Of a stretch of DNA of 21,730 nucleotides, positions 6,996 to 16,300 are shown piece after piece. The DNA lies in the NCBI GenBank assembly GCA_900548145.1, contig URJB01000039.1, forward strand, positions 1-21,730. The letters are read 5' to 3'. The notes under the pieces are model-generated. The model was not told the DNA's origin. It made no database searches and saw only the letters and a program-made list of their open reading frames with translations. Origin of the DNA: an uncultured Eubacteriales bacterium. GTDB lineage: Bacteria > Bacillota > Clostridia > Christensenellales > Aristaeellaceae. Within the stretch, counting starts at the first letter, position 1; each line of letters starts with the position of its first letter. The position numbers were made by a program, and so were the translations under genes.

Positions 6996-7538
6996 GTGAA
7001 GTCACTGCAGGGAACCAAAACGGAAGCCAATCTGATGACGGCCTTTGCCGGAGAAAGTCAGGCGCGGAACAAGTACACCTACTATGCGTCTAAGGCCCGA
7101 AAGGACGGCTATGTGCAGATCGCGGAGATCTTCGAGGAGACCGCCGCCAACGAGAAGGAGCACGCCAAGCTGTGGTTCAAGCTGCTGCACGGCGGCGAGG
7201 TGCCGTCCACCGAGGTCAATCTGGAGGACGCGGCCAACGGCGAAAATTACGAATGGACGGACATGTACGCCACCATGGCGGAGGAGGCCCGGCAGGAGGG
7301 TTTTGACGAAATCGCCCGGCTGTTTGAGGGCGTAGGGGCCATCGAAAAGACCCATGAGGAGCGCTACCGCAAGCTGCTGGCGAACGTGCGGGAAGGGCTT
7401 GTATTCAGCCGGGACGGCGACCGCATCTGGGAATGCTCCAACTGCGGCCACATCGTCATCGGCCCCAGCGCGCCGGAGGTCTGCCCGGTCTGCCGTCATC
7501 CGAAGGCCTATTTCAAGCTGAAAGCCGAAAATTACTAA
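6996..7538 (+). CDS. rbr: Rubrerythrin
   Basis: This 180-aa protein is a cytoplasmic non-haem di-iron peroxidase that reduces hydrogen peroxide with electrons from rubredoxin or NADH-linked partners in anaerobes. The N-terminal four-helix ferritin-like domain carries the iron ligands in FAGESQARNKY (Glu20) and EKEHAKLW (Glu53, His56), with a second set in AIEKTHEERY. The C-terminal rubredoxin domain has its four cysteines at 147, 150, 163 and 166 (CSNCGH and CPVCRH). The GTG start at 6996 is preceded by AAGGAGGA, and the product then begins MKSLQGTKTE as in homologues. Upstream codons in the same frame lack a ribosome site. It appears to be a single-gene transcript, with a terminator-like structure downstream. 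Confidence 0.97.
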   Translation: MKSLQGTKTEANLMTAFAGESQARNKYTYYASKARKDGYVQIAEIFEETAANEKEHAKLWFKLLHGGEVPSTEVNLEDAANGENYEWTDMYATMAEEARQEGFDEIARLFEGVGAIEKTHEERYRKLLANVREGLVFSRDGDRIWECSNCGHIVIGPSAPEVCPVCRHPKAYFKLKAENY

Positions 7539-7544
7539 GAGTCC

Positions 7545-7604
7545 AAACGCTTCGGGGGCGCGGCAGACCCGGAAAAAGGGAGCGGCGCTCCCGGAGCGTT
7601 TTCT
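7545..7604 (+). terminator. Terminator-like structure after rubrerythrin with two alternative stems
   Basis: Bases 7545-7556 pair with 7590-7601 (12 bp with one G-U pair), and TTTTCT follows at 7599-7604. A nested hairpin GGGAGC-GGC-GCTCCC (7578-7583 with 7587-7592) uses three of the same bases, so the two forms compete. It probably separates rubrerythrin from the operon that begins at 7655. Confidence 0.5.
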
Positions 7605-7654
7605 CAGAAGGAAAACAGGCAGCAGAAGTTGGAAACAGAAGGGAGCGCCCGCTC

Positions 7655-8998
7655 ATGAGAATCGTTCACATCAACGTGACCGCCGCCTTCAGCACCGGCC
7701 GTATTGCCGTAGAGCTATGCCGTCAGGCCATGAGGGAGGGACACCGGGCGCTTTTGTGCTACGCTCGGGGCAGCTGCCCCTCGGACGTGCCCGGTTACCG
7801 CATCGGCAGCACGGCGCAGACGGTAGGCTACACGCTGCTTTCCCGGCTGACCGATCGTCAGGGCTTCTTTGGCCGCCGGGAAACGGAAAAGCTGGTGGCG
7901 CAGCTGAAAAAGTTCAAGCCGGACGTCGTTCATCTGCACAATCTGCACGGCTCCTATCTTCATCTGCCTACACTGTTTGCCTATTTGAAGGAAAACGACC
8001 TTCCCACCGTGTGGACGCTGCACGACTGCTGGGCGTTTACGGGGCACTGCGCCTATTTTTCGCTGGGGGAGGACGCTGCGCCGGCGGACGGGGGCGGCAG
8101 ACGGCGGCGGGCGGAAACCTGCGGCGAGGGCTGTCTGCGCTGGCAGAGCGGCTGCGGTCATTGCAGCCTGTTGCGGGAATATCCCCGGAGCTGGCTTCGG
8201 GATCAGAGCGCCCGGAACTGGCGGGAAAAACGGACGTTGTTCAGCGGTCTGCCCCATCTGGTGCTGACCACGCCGTCAGAGTGGCTGAAAGCACAGGTGG
8301 AGCGTTCCTTTCTGGGACAATATCCCGTGTATGCGCTGCCTAACGGCGTCGATACCGACACCTTCGCGCCCTGCGCGGACGAGGCGTTCCTGCGCAACGC
8401 GGCCCATTACTACGGGCTGGACGAAGCGGAGGGACGGCATTTGGTGCTGAGCGTGGCCAGCACGTGGGAGCCGCGCAAGGGACTGGAAGACCTGCTGGAA
8501 CTGGCGGAAAAGCTTGGCCCGGAGTACTGCGTGGCGGCGGTGGGGCTGGATGAATACCAGATTCGTTCCCTGCCGGAAAACTCGGTGCTGGGCATTCCCC
8601 GGACGGGCAACCTGAACGACCTGTGCGCCCTGTACACGGCGGCGGATGTGTGCGTCAGCCTGAGCCATGCGGAGACCATGGGCATGACGCTGGTGGAAGC
8701 GCTGGCCTGCGGCACGCAGGTGCTTTGCTGGGATGTGACCGCCATGCCGGAGATCGTCACGGACGAGGTGGGCCGCACCGTGCCCATGGGGGATTATAAC
8801 GGGCTGGCACAGGCCGTTCGGGAGCTGTGCGATCAGCCGAAAAGCCCCAGAGACTGCCGAAACCGGGCGTTGGAATACGCCGCCCCCCGGCGTTATCGGG
8901 CCTATATGCGTTTGTATGACGGTATGTACCGCAACGGCCCCGGCTATTTACAGGCGGTGGAGGAAGCCTGCCGGGTTCGCACGGAAGAAGACGATTGA
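7655..8998 (+). CDS. Glycosyltransferase family 4 protein
   Basis: This 447-aa protein has the two-Rossmann GT-B fold of family 4 glycosyltransferases, which use nucleotide sugars to build surface polysaccharides or glycolipids. The N-terminal half starts MRIVHINVTAAFSTGR and has HLHNLHGSYL and WTLHDCWAFTGHC. A cysteine-rich insert follows (CGEGCLRWQSGCGHC, from residue 156), as seen in some clostridial GT4 enzymes. The C-terminal donor domain has LPNGVDTDTF and the EX7E pair Glu340/Glu348 in HAETMGMTLVEAL. No membrane segment is seen. The ATG at 7655 has AAGGGAG upstream at a longish 11-base spacing. It is the first gene of the operon that carries the tubulin/actin pair; a TTG codon for the next gene overlaps its stop. 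The acceptor is unknown. Confidence 0.88.
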   Translation: MRIVHINVTAAFSTGRIAVELCRQAMREGHRALLCYARGSCPSDVPGYRIGSTAQTVGYTLLSRLTDRQGFFGRRETEKLVAQLKKFKPDVVHLHNLHGSYLHLPTLFAYLKENDLPTVWTLHDCWAFTGHCAYFSLGEDAAPADGGGRRRRAETCGEGCLRWQSGCGHCSLLREYPRSWLRDQSARNWREKRTLFSGLPHLVLTTPSEWLKAQVERSFLGQYPVYALPNGVDTDTFAPCADEAFLRNAAHYYGLDEAEGRHLVLSVASTWEPRKGLEDLLELAEKLGPEYCVAAVGLDEYQIRSLPENSVLGIPRTGNLNDLCALYTAADVCVSLSHAETMGMTLVEALACGTQVLCWDVTAMPEIVTDEVGRTVPMGDYNGLAQAVRELCDQPKSPRDCRNRALEYAAPRRYRAYMRLYDGMYRNGPGYLQAVEEACRVRTEEDD

Positions 8999-9021
8999 CG
9001 ATACGAAAGGAGGCGGCGCGG

Positions 9022-11085
9022 ATGCGAAAGCCCCGCTGCGCAGGAGGAAAGAAGCTGGCGGTCTGTCTGCTGGCGCTGATGCTGCTTACCGGCTGTTCCC
9101 GCTGGAAGGTGGAGGGACGGACGGTGGAAGCGTCCCCGTCGCTGGAGCTGCTGTCCATGCCCGCCTATGAGGAAACGGCCGAGATCGCGTCCGCCGCTGT
9201 TTCATCCGAAGCGGGCCCGCTGCGGGTGGATGTGTGGCTGGACGCCTCGCAGGTCATGGGCGGCGTGAACGAGCACGAGGACAGCATTTATCCCCGGGCC
9301 AGCGCCAAGTATCGTCAGGGGGGCTTTCACTACCGCTATCAGGATCAGGTGGGCTGGTACGAAAACGTGCTCAAGGACGTGCTGACCGCCGCCGAGGGTT
9401 CCCGCACTCGGCTGCTGCGGGCAGGTAACGAGCGCCTGACGGACGATTTTCTCCGTTCGCAGGGCTTTGACGGCACGGAGGAGCAGCTGCGTTCCTTCCG
9501 CCGGGACCTGCTGACCTACGCTGTCGACCCCATGCCCGATGTGTTTTCCGCTTTTTCTTCTGAAAAAATGACGGACAGCTTCTATGCGCTGGGTTCGCCT
9601 CTGATGAATCAGATGGAGCGCTTCGCCGGGGACGGCGGCGCACTGTTGGAAAATCCGGGCCGGGTGGAGCAGATGAGCAAGGCGCTGAAGGACTTCGTTG
9701 CGGCGTTTCATCAGAAGAAACAGGAGCCGCCCGCTGAATACAGCGCCGTGGAGAAGAACGACGATTCGCCGCTGTTCTACGCCCTGCAAAATCTGGACAC
9801 GTCCCGGCTGTCGGTCATCACCTGCGACCCGGCGGCGCTGCGCCGCCTTACCGGCACAGACGTCAGCGGCGCGCCGGTGGATTATCTGGAAGAAATTCTG
9901 CAGGAACGCGGCGTATTCGATCAGGGCCTCATGGTGGAACTGTACGTGATGCAGCTGGATTACATGGGGCAAATGACCAGCTTCGGCGCGGCGGACTTTG
10001 CGGAGCCGCTGCTCTGGGGACGGCCCGACTATGCGGAAAACCGAACCACTCAGGGGGCTATGCCCATGCCCCGGCTTCTGTATCTGCTGGCCGTGGGCCA
10101 GCCTGAACAGGTACGTGCCTATACGGAAAAATTGAATGCGCTGCTGGATGCGGACACGTCTTTGCAGGGAACCCGCGGCCCGGAAAAGGGGCAACTTTGC
10201 TATGCGGCCCATGGAGAAACAGTGGCGCAGGAGCCGTTTTCGTTCTTCTATGAATACACGGAAATTCAGCGCCCCTCGGCGGGGCTGTACACGCAGCGGG
10301 CGGACGGCTTCATCGTGGAGACGGAGCAAGGTACGGTCAGCCGGGAAAATGGCCTGTACACCGTGCGACTGACAGGCCGGGCGGGCAACGAAGGGATCAC
10401 GCTCCATTGGCCCCTTCAGGCAGTCGAGGGCGCGGAAACGCTGGATTTGTCCCAACTGACGGGGACGAGCGTCCGGGCGATCGATTCGCTGTTGCTGGAT
10501 TCCGTTCTGCCCAACACCCCGGAAACGGCGGAGGACAGCCGGGAGGATCGTCAGGTTTTGACCCTGCGGGATAAACGATACGTTTTCGTTCGGCAGGACG
10601 ATCCCTTCGCCGATGGAAAGGAAGAAAATCCCTTTACATTGACAGATATTCACTGGAATGAAGAAAACGGACAGTTGGAAGTAAATCTTCAGGTGGATCA
10701 TGCAAAGCTAAAAAGCGGATATTATCGCCTTGAGGTGGAGACAATCCTATCTAATAAGCAGATTCTATGGCCGAAAGTGGAATGGATCGACCGACTGGGC
10801 ACGGAGATCACCAACAGTCAGATCAGTACGTGGGAAGCCTTCGCCCAGCATTTGTACCGCTATGGCAGGCGGCTGAAAAACGTGCCCAAGCAGTTTGACC
10901 ACGCGTGGGGCCCGGCCACCTCCAAGCCTTATCAGGACGTGGAAATTCCCGACTTCCCGCCGGTGTACCGGGCGCTGCATCTGCAAAGTCTGGTGCAGCA
11001 GCTTCGGGAAGGGGCCAATGTGGAAAACGTTCCGCTGATCCGCTGCGTTTTTGACGTATTCGTGGCCGATATGCCCGAACCGTAA
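9022..11085 (+). CDS. Lipoprotein with vWA-like domain (unknown function)
   Basis: This 687-aa protein starts with a positively charged, hydrophobic leader ending in the lipobox LLTGC (Cys25), so it should be lipid-anchored on the outer face of the membrane. Residues about 67-330 look like a von Willebrand A fold. The first strand RVDVWLDASQVMGG (Asp74, Ser76) resembles a MIDAS but lacks the second serine. Later strands are LSVITCDPAAL and LMVELYVMQLDYMG. Residues about 440-600 look like two beta-rich domains, and the end (VYRALHLQSLVQQL onward) is helical. I chose the ATG at 9022 with AAAGGAGG upstream; a TTG at 8995 overlaps the previous stop and would add nine residues before the leader. 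Bases 10600-10800 are AT-richer than the rest. I do not recognise the family. Confidence 0.75.
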   Translation: MRKPRCAGGKKLAVCLLALMLLTGCSRWKVEGRTVEASPSLELLSMPAYEETAEIASAAVSSEAGPLRVDVWLDASQVMGGVNEHEDSIYPRASAKYRQGGFHYRYQDQVGWYENVLKDVLTAAEGSRTRLLRAGNERLTDDFLRSQGFDGTEEQLRSFRRDLLTYAVDPMPDVFSAFSSEKMTDSFYALGSPLMNQMERFAGDGGALLENPGRVEQMSKALKDFVAAFHQKKQEPPAEYSAVEKNDDSPLFYALQNLDTSRLSVITCDPAALRRLTGTDVSGAPVDYLEEILQERGVFDQGLMVELYVMQLDYMGQMTSFGAADFAEPLLWGRPDYAENRTTQGAMPMPRLLYLLAVGQPEQVRAYTEKLNALLDADTSLQGTRGPEKGQLCYAAHGETVAQEPFSFFYEYTEIQRPSAGLYTQRADGFIVETEQGTVSRENGLYTVRLTGRAGNEGITLHWPLQAVEGAETLDLSQLTGTSVRAIDSLLLDSVLPNTPETAEDSREDRQVLTLRDKRYVFVRQDDPFADGKEENPFTLTDIHWNEENGQLEVNLQVDHAKLKSGYYRLEVETILSNKQILWPKVEWIDRLGTEITNSQISTWEAFAQHLYRYGRRLKNVPKQFDHAWGPATSKPYQDVEIPDFPPVYRALHLQSLVQQLREGANVENVPLIRCVFDVFVADMPEP

Positions 11086-11102
11086 GGCAAAGGAGAATGA
11101 TG

Positions 11103-11723
11103 ATGGGAAAAGGAAGAAGCCGGCTTCGCTATTCCAACCGAACGAAGGTGCTGCTGTGCTATCTGGCGGCGTTCGGGCTGCCGGTGCTTTGGATGCTGGC
11201 GGGGCTGTTTTGGGGATATCCCTATAAGCTGGCGGGAAGCGCCCCCCATATCGCCGAGACCTTATTGGGGCTGTTCCCGGGGCAGGCGAGGCTCGCGGCC
11301 GCCGCATCCGCCGCCCAGACGTCTGCGGGAGCGTCGCCGGAGCTCTGGCGGCAGGCCTTGCAGCACCGGGAACAGCAATGGCTGCTGTTTTGGACGGCGG
11401 TTTGGGCCGTTGTCTGGCTGCTGACGCTGCTTTTGCAGCTGGGCTGGCGGCTTCGGCATCAGAAGCCCTGCTTCGCCGCCCGGAACACCCTTCGCGCCAT
11501 TCGAGATTACCGGCTGACCCAGACTGTGATCTGGGCGGTGAATCTGGCGGGCGGGGCGGCGCTGTGGCTGCTGGGCGTGCAGTTCGTGCAGGGCCGCACC
11601 GGCTGGGACTATGTCATTTATTTCTGTCCTTTTCTGCTGAACGGTCTGGCGGCTATCGTCTGTTTTCGGCTGGCCGCGCCGCCGGTGCTGAGCGGGAAGG
11701 GAGCGTTCTTCAAGCGTCTGTAG
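11103..11723 (+). CDS. Four-TM integral membrane protein (unknown function)
   Basis: This 206-aa protein has a basic N terminus (MGKGRSRLRYSNRTK), then a membrane segment at about residues 15-40. A 60-residue Ala-rich loop follows (PGQARLAAAASAAQTS), probably external. Three more membrane segments come next (LLFWTAVWAVVWLLTLLL; VIWAVNLAGGAALWLLGV; VIYFCPFLLNGLAAIVCF), and it ends in a basic cytoplasmic tail. No catalytic motif is visible. Three ATGs in a row (11097, 11100, 11103) are possible; AAAGGAG ends at 11095, so the third has the best spacing. It lies between the lipoprotein and the tubulin-like gene with gaps of 17 and 16 bases. A role as membrane adaptor linking the two sides is inference from position only. 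Confidence 0.75.
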   Translation: MGKGRSRLRYSNRTKVLLCYLAAFGLPVLWMLAGLFWGYPYKLAGSAPHIAETLLGLFPGQARLAAAASAAQTSAGASPELWRQALQHREQQWLLFWTAVWAVVWLLTLLLQLGWRLRHQKPCFAARNTLRAIRDYRLTQTVIWAVNLAGGAALWLLGVQFVQGRTGWDYVIYFCPFLLNGLAAIVCFRLAAPPVLSGKGAFFKRL

Positions 11724-11739
11724 GAAAGGGGGATGCGCC

Positions 11740-13380
11740 ATGGGCTATTATGTGCTGGCGGTAGGTGGCACCGGGAACAAAATTCTGGAAAGTCTGGTCT
11801 ATCTGGCGGCAGTGGACGGGCTGTATACGCAGGACGAGTCCGGGAAAACGGCGCCGCTCCCGGAGATCACCATGCTGTCCGTGGACGTGGACACGGCCTG
11901 CGGCAACACCACACGAGCCAAGCGGGCCGCGGAAAGCTACGGTGAGCTGCAGCGGGCGTTTCGGCAATATCCGGCGGAGCATCCCGGCTTTCACACGGCG
12001 CTGCAACAGGAGCGTTGGAGCATGAACCTGTCCCGCCGGGCCATGTCCGTGGATAAAATGGTGGAAAATCATCGCCGGGATCAGCTCCTGAGCCGCACCC
12101 TTTTCAGCCGCACGGAATCCGCGCTGGAGTACAGCGAGGGCTTTCGCGGCCACCCCGATCTGGGGGTGCTGTTTTTTCACGACCTGCTGAACTCGCTGGA
12201 CGATCTGCGCCGGGAGGGGCAGCCGGACGAAATGAACCGCCTGCTGGATCAGATTCAGGCGGAGCTGGATCGGGACGAGCCGGTGAAGCTGATCCTGTGC
12301 GGCAGCATCTTCGGCGGCACAGGCGCGTCGGGCATTCCCGCCGTGGCGCGCTTTCTGCGCAAGCGCTTCGCCGCCCGCAGCGACCGCTTTGAAATGGGCG
12401 CGATGCTGATGCTGCCCTATTACCGGGTGCCCGCTTCTCTGGCGGACGAGGACACCGAAATTGTGGTGAAAAGCGACGATTTTCTCGACAAGGCCCGCAC
12501 GGCTCTGCAATACTACGGCATGGAGGGCATGATCCGGGACGGGGAGCAGGACAAAAACGGCGTGTTCGACGCGCTGTATCTGCTGGGCCTTCCCCCGGAG
12601 GGCTTCGTGACCACCTGCCGCTACTCCACCGGCTCCCAAAGTCAGGAAAACGACGCGCATATGCTGGAATGGCTGGCTTCCCGCTGCATCGCAAAGTTTT
12701 TCCGCACCGGGTTCCGGGGCGAAGAGCAGCACCATATGGACTGTTATTATTATCAGCTGCACACGCCGACTTTCTGCTGGCAGAGCTTCGATCAGGAGGA
12801 AACACTGTACCGCCGGGGCTACGGCTCGCTGCTGAAGGCGGCGGCGTTGTTCTTCGCCGAGTGCTACCCCACGCTGAAAAGCTGCGTTTCGCTGGACGAT
12901 CGTCAAAGCGCCCGGGTCAACTACTGCGCGCCCTATTTTGCCCATCGCCCTGCATCGGAGCGGGAAAAGCTGGAAGAGCTTTTGAAAACGCTGTATACCT
13001 TTTTGAATTTCTATGCCAACTGGATGATCCAGATCGTGCGCACCCTGCCGCCCATCCTTTGTCAGCCCGCAGAGGCGGAGGGCCATTTGCCGGAAAACGA
13101 CCTGCTGGATGGGGAAGGGATGGACGAGCTGCTTCTGCTGCTGACGCAGTATGGCCTTCGCCCGGAACAGCGCAGCCGCGCTGAAATGAGCCGGGCGGCG
13201 GAAAAGCTTCAGCGGGAGCTGCATCATCTGGTCGTCCGCCGGGTGCCCGACCGCCAGACGGCGGCGAAGATCATCGCAGGGCTGGGTGGCGGTCAACGGC
13301 TGGGAGCCGGGGCGGAGGGGGCCGTCTGCTCCTTTTTGGCCACGCTTCTTCGCTGCGCCGGAGAGGAGGAAGACCGATGA
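11740..13380 (+). CDS. Tubulin-like GTPase-fold protein
   Basis: This 546-aa protein carries the marks of the tubulin/FtsZ superfamily, most like the bacterial 'Tubulin_2' type. The N terminus YYVLAVGGTGNKILESL (Gly9-Asn13) corresponds to the first nucleotide loop. SVDVDTACGNT follows it, where FtsZ has its NTD loop. The glycine-rich signature FGGTGASG is at residues 191-198. Later, SQSQENDAHMLEWLASRCIAKFF resembles the conserved Q-N-A-H-E segment of this group as I recall it. It is predicted to bind GTP; whether it polymerises is not visible from sequence. The C-terminal 200 residues, including a helical stretch, are unassigned. AAAGGGGG precedes the ATG, and its stop overlaps the ATG of the ATPase gene (ATGA at 13377-13380), implying coupled synthesis. 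Confidence 0.85.
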   Translation: MGYYVLAVGGTGNKILESLVYLAAVDGLYTQDESGKTAPLPEITMLSVDVDTACGNTTRAKRAAESYGELQRAFRQYPAEHPGFHTALQQERWSMNLSRRAMSVDKMVENHRRDQLLSRTLFSRTESALEYSEGFRGHPDLGVLFFHDLLNSLDDLRREGQPDEMNRLLDQIQAELDRDEPVKLILCGSIFGGTGASGIPAVARFLRKRFAARSDRFEMGAMLMLPYYRVPASLADEDTEIVVKSDDFLDKARTALQYYGMEGMIRDGEQDKNGVFDALYLLGLPPEGFVTTCRYSTGSQSQENDAHMLEWLASRCIAKFFRTGFRGEEQHHMDCYYYQLHTPTFCWQSFDQEETLYRRGYGSLLKAAALFFAECYPTLKSCVSLDDRQSARVNYCAPYFAHRPASEREKLEELLKTLYTFLNFYANWMIQIVRTLPPILCQPAEAEGHLPENDLLDGEGMDELLLLLTQYGLRPEQRSRAEMSRAAEKLQRELHHLVVRRVPDRQTAAKIIAGLGGGQRLGAGAEGAVCSFLATLLRCAGEEEDR

Positions 13381-16300
13381 GAGACGAAGCTGAAAAGCGC
13401 CGGTTGGATCGCCAAACGCCCTATTTGAGCCTGCTGCCAGAAATGGACGAGGGGATGCACATCGGCTATCAGGAAAAGGCGGGCATCCAATGCGATGGCA
13501 ATCAGAAGCCGCGAGAATGGCTGGAAAATTTTGCCCGTTTTCTGAAAACGCCGGGCCGGGAGGTGGGCTATGCCATCCCGGACGTGCTGGCCAGCGAACA
13601 ACAGCTTCGCCGTCTGGCCCGTCTGCCGTGGGAACAGGCCATGGCCCATCAGGAAATGCGCGATTACCGGGGCATTCTGGCCCTGCTATTGTTGTGGGAT
13701 CTGTTGGCCGAGGACGGCTCCTGTGCGGAGCTGCGGCTGTATACCATGGAGCCGGACGAACGTGGCGGTTTTGTCCGGGCCGTGGGGGAGGCTCTTTCCC
13801 CGGCGCGCGCCCGGGAAGGGCTGCAGGTATTCACCCTTTGCCGCACCCAGTCGGAGCATCCCGAGCCGGTTCCGCTGTGCCTTTTGTCCCATTCCATGGT
13901 GCTGATGCCCGCCGCCAATCTGGGCGACCTGAGCCGACTGCTGCCGCCATCCGTTCGCTGGTACGACCGGGAAAAACGCTGTTTTCTCGACCCCTGCGGC
14001 TATCTGGACGAACGGATGATCTCTGTGCTGGTGCCCCGGCTTCGTCTGCTGGCGGCGCTGAACGAGGACGTTTCCGCCCACAGCCCGATTTATTCCCCGG
14101 AAGCGCCCCTTTGCGCCCTGCTGAATCGGATGATCCGGGAGATCCTGCAAAGCCGGAAAAACGGCCGGCAGCGGCTGAACGCGGGAGACGAAAATGCCGT
14201 CCGTGCGTTCCGCACGAGGGTCATGGCCGTTTATGGGCTGGGCCGTCAGGAGACGGGCCTGCGGCTGACCCGGGAGCACCTGCCCTGTCAGCTGAACGGC
14301 TGGGAAAAGAATCCCCTGCTGAAGCAGCTGGTCAATGCGGAGTACCCCCTGCCGGAGCTCCCGGAGGGGGAAGAAGTCCAGCTTTATTTGCTGGACGGCG
14401 CGGCCTTTGCCCGCCAGTCCGACGCGGCGCTGCTGGAACCTGCCGGAACGGAAGGGGAAGATGCGCTGCTTCGCCGTATCGGAGAGGAAATCGCCCTGCT
14501 GGATCGGTGGGACGAGGGCTGGCAGCGGCAGATGAGCCAAACCCTTGCGGAATTGGCCGATGAGATAGAAAATCGCACGGGTCTGTGCCCCTGCATTCCC
14601 GGGCTGCTGTGGCAGTGGAGCGCCGAATACGCCGCCATGCCCCATTATGGGGACAGCTGCATTACCCTGCGTTACCCGGAGGACACGTCCGTCCGCAGCG
14701 TCAGCCCGCTGCTGAACGCTTTGCTGGGCGAAGGGGCGGACGGCTGGCTTGCAGAACCGTTTTCCCAGGGGCTTTTGATGGCGGAGGGGGAAACAACTCC
14801 CTTTGCCCCGGAAATGACCCCCTATCTTCGGGTAGAAGGAGCCAAGAAAACCACGTGGTTTGCTCCGCCCCTTTCGCAGTCGCTGGCCCGATGGCTGGAA
14901 GAAGCCGGCGAACGCCCCGGAGAGCACGAGCCCCATTTGCTGCCGGAAAGTCTGTGCTGCCGCCTCCTGCCGGAAGGGGTGGCGGAGGCCCGCTTTGCGC
15001 TGGGCTGCCGCGTGGACGCGCCCGAAGGGCTGCGCCGGGGACAGATCACCTTTGTGCGCCGCTACCGCCTGTGCGCCCTGCCGGAAGAAGGTGGCGCATC
15101 CGTGCTGGACGCTGCGGCTTTGCCCTCCGTCACGGTCTGGCCCAACGTGCGCCTGAACGGCGGGCAGTGGCGGCAGTACTTTATCCATAGCCACCAGCCG
15201 GAAAATCTGGACGTGTGGTCGCTTTCGCAGGAGGGCTGGGTGCAGGGCTTATGGAAAACAGCGGAGAACCGCCGCTGGCAGACCGCCTGTGTGGAACGTT
15301 TCCCGGCCATGATCGTGCTCAAACGGGGCGGGATCAGTCTGGGCGCGCTGGTCAACGACCGGCCCGTTACCCTGATCCGCCACGAGGAAGAAGCAGCCGC
15401 CGGGTTGGATTTCGGCAGTATCGCCACCACGGTGATGCTGCGTCTTGGCGAAAAGACCCAGCCCGCCGCGCTCCCGGAGGGACTGCACGGACGGCTGCTG
15501 GGCCATTCGGAAGAAGCGTGGCTGACGGACGAATTTCTGTCGGAGCAAACGGACGCAAGCGCGTGTTACAGCGTGATGGAGATGTTCGGAGACGAACCCG
15601 AAAAATGGCGGGGCGTATTGCAGGACGGGCACATTTACGCGCCCCGGAGCCTGACGGCGCTGCTGAACAAGCCCAGCCGCAGCCTGTATTACGACCTGAA
15701 ATGGAGCGACGAGAACTACGCCCTGCGCTGTCTGCGGCTGTTTCTGAAACAGGTCATGCTGCAAACGTCTCTGGCGGCGCTTTTGAGCGGCGCGCCTGCC
15801 TTAAGCTGGCGAGTCAGTATGCCCGGCGCGCTGCCGCCCTATCGTCAGGAAGCTTATCTGGAAATGGTGCGGGGGCTTGCCCGGGAGGTGGCCAAGGAAA
15901 CGGGAATGCCGCTGAGCGCACGGTTCCCGGCGGTGCTGTACGCGCTGGAAAATCAGGCGGACGGCTGGTATTTCCTTTCCCGCAGCGAGGTGGACGCCCG
16001 GGGCGGGTATCTGAATCTGGATATTGGCGGCTCCACGGCCGACTTGAGCCTGTGGCTGGGCGGAAAGAACCACGCGGCGGCGGAAAGCTCCCTGCTGTTG
16101 GGCTGCCGCCAGATGCTCTATGCCTCCTTTGCGAGGGGGCACGGGGCGGAGTTTGCGACGGATTTCGCCCAAAATTCCGGCCCCATGGCCGAAGCGGCTG
16201 CAATCATCGCGAATCGGCTGGATCACCCGGGATCCTTGGGACGGGAAGCCCAAAAGACCATGCTGCTGATGGACGATTTCTTTGCGGCCTATGCGCCGGA

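Noticed and set aside
10639..10667. Internal promoter from a TTGACA at 10639 in the lipoprotein gene
   Set aside because: No acceptable -10 is found at 16-18 bases downstream.
11710..13296. 528-codon minus-strand frame opposite the tubulin-like gene
   Set aside because: It is a shadow of the GC-ending codon bias. The composition is Gln/His/Arg-rich and it lacks a start signal, whereas the plus-strand frame has motifs and overlaps its neighbour.
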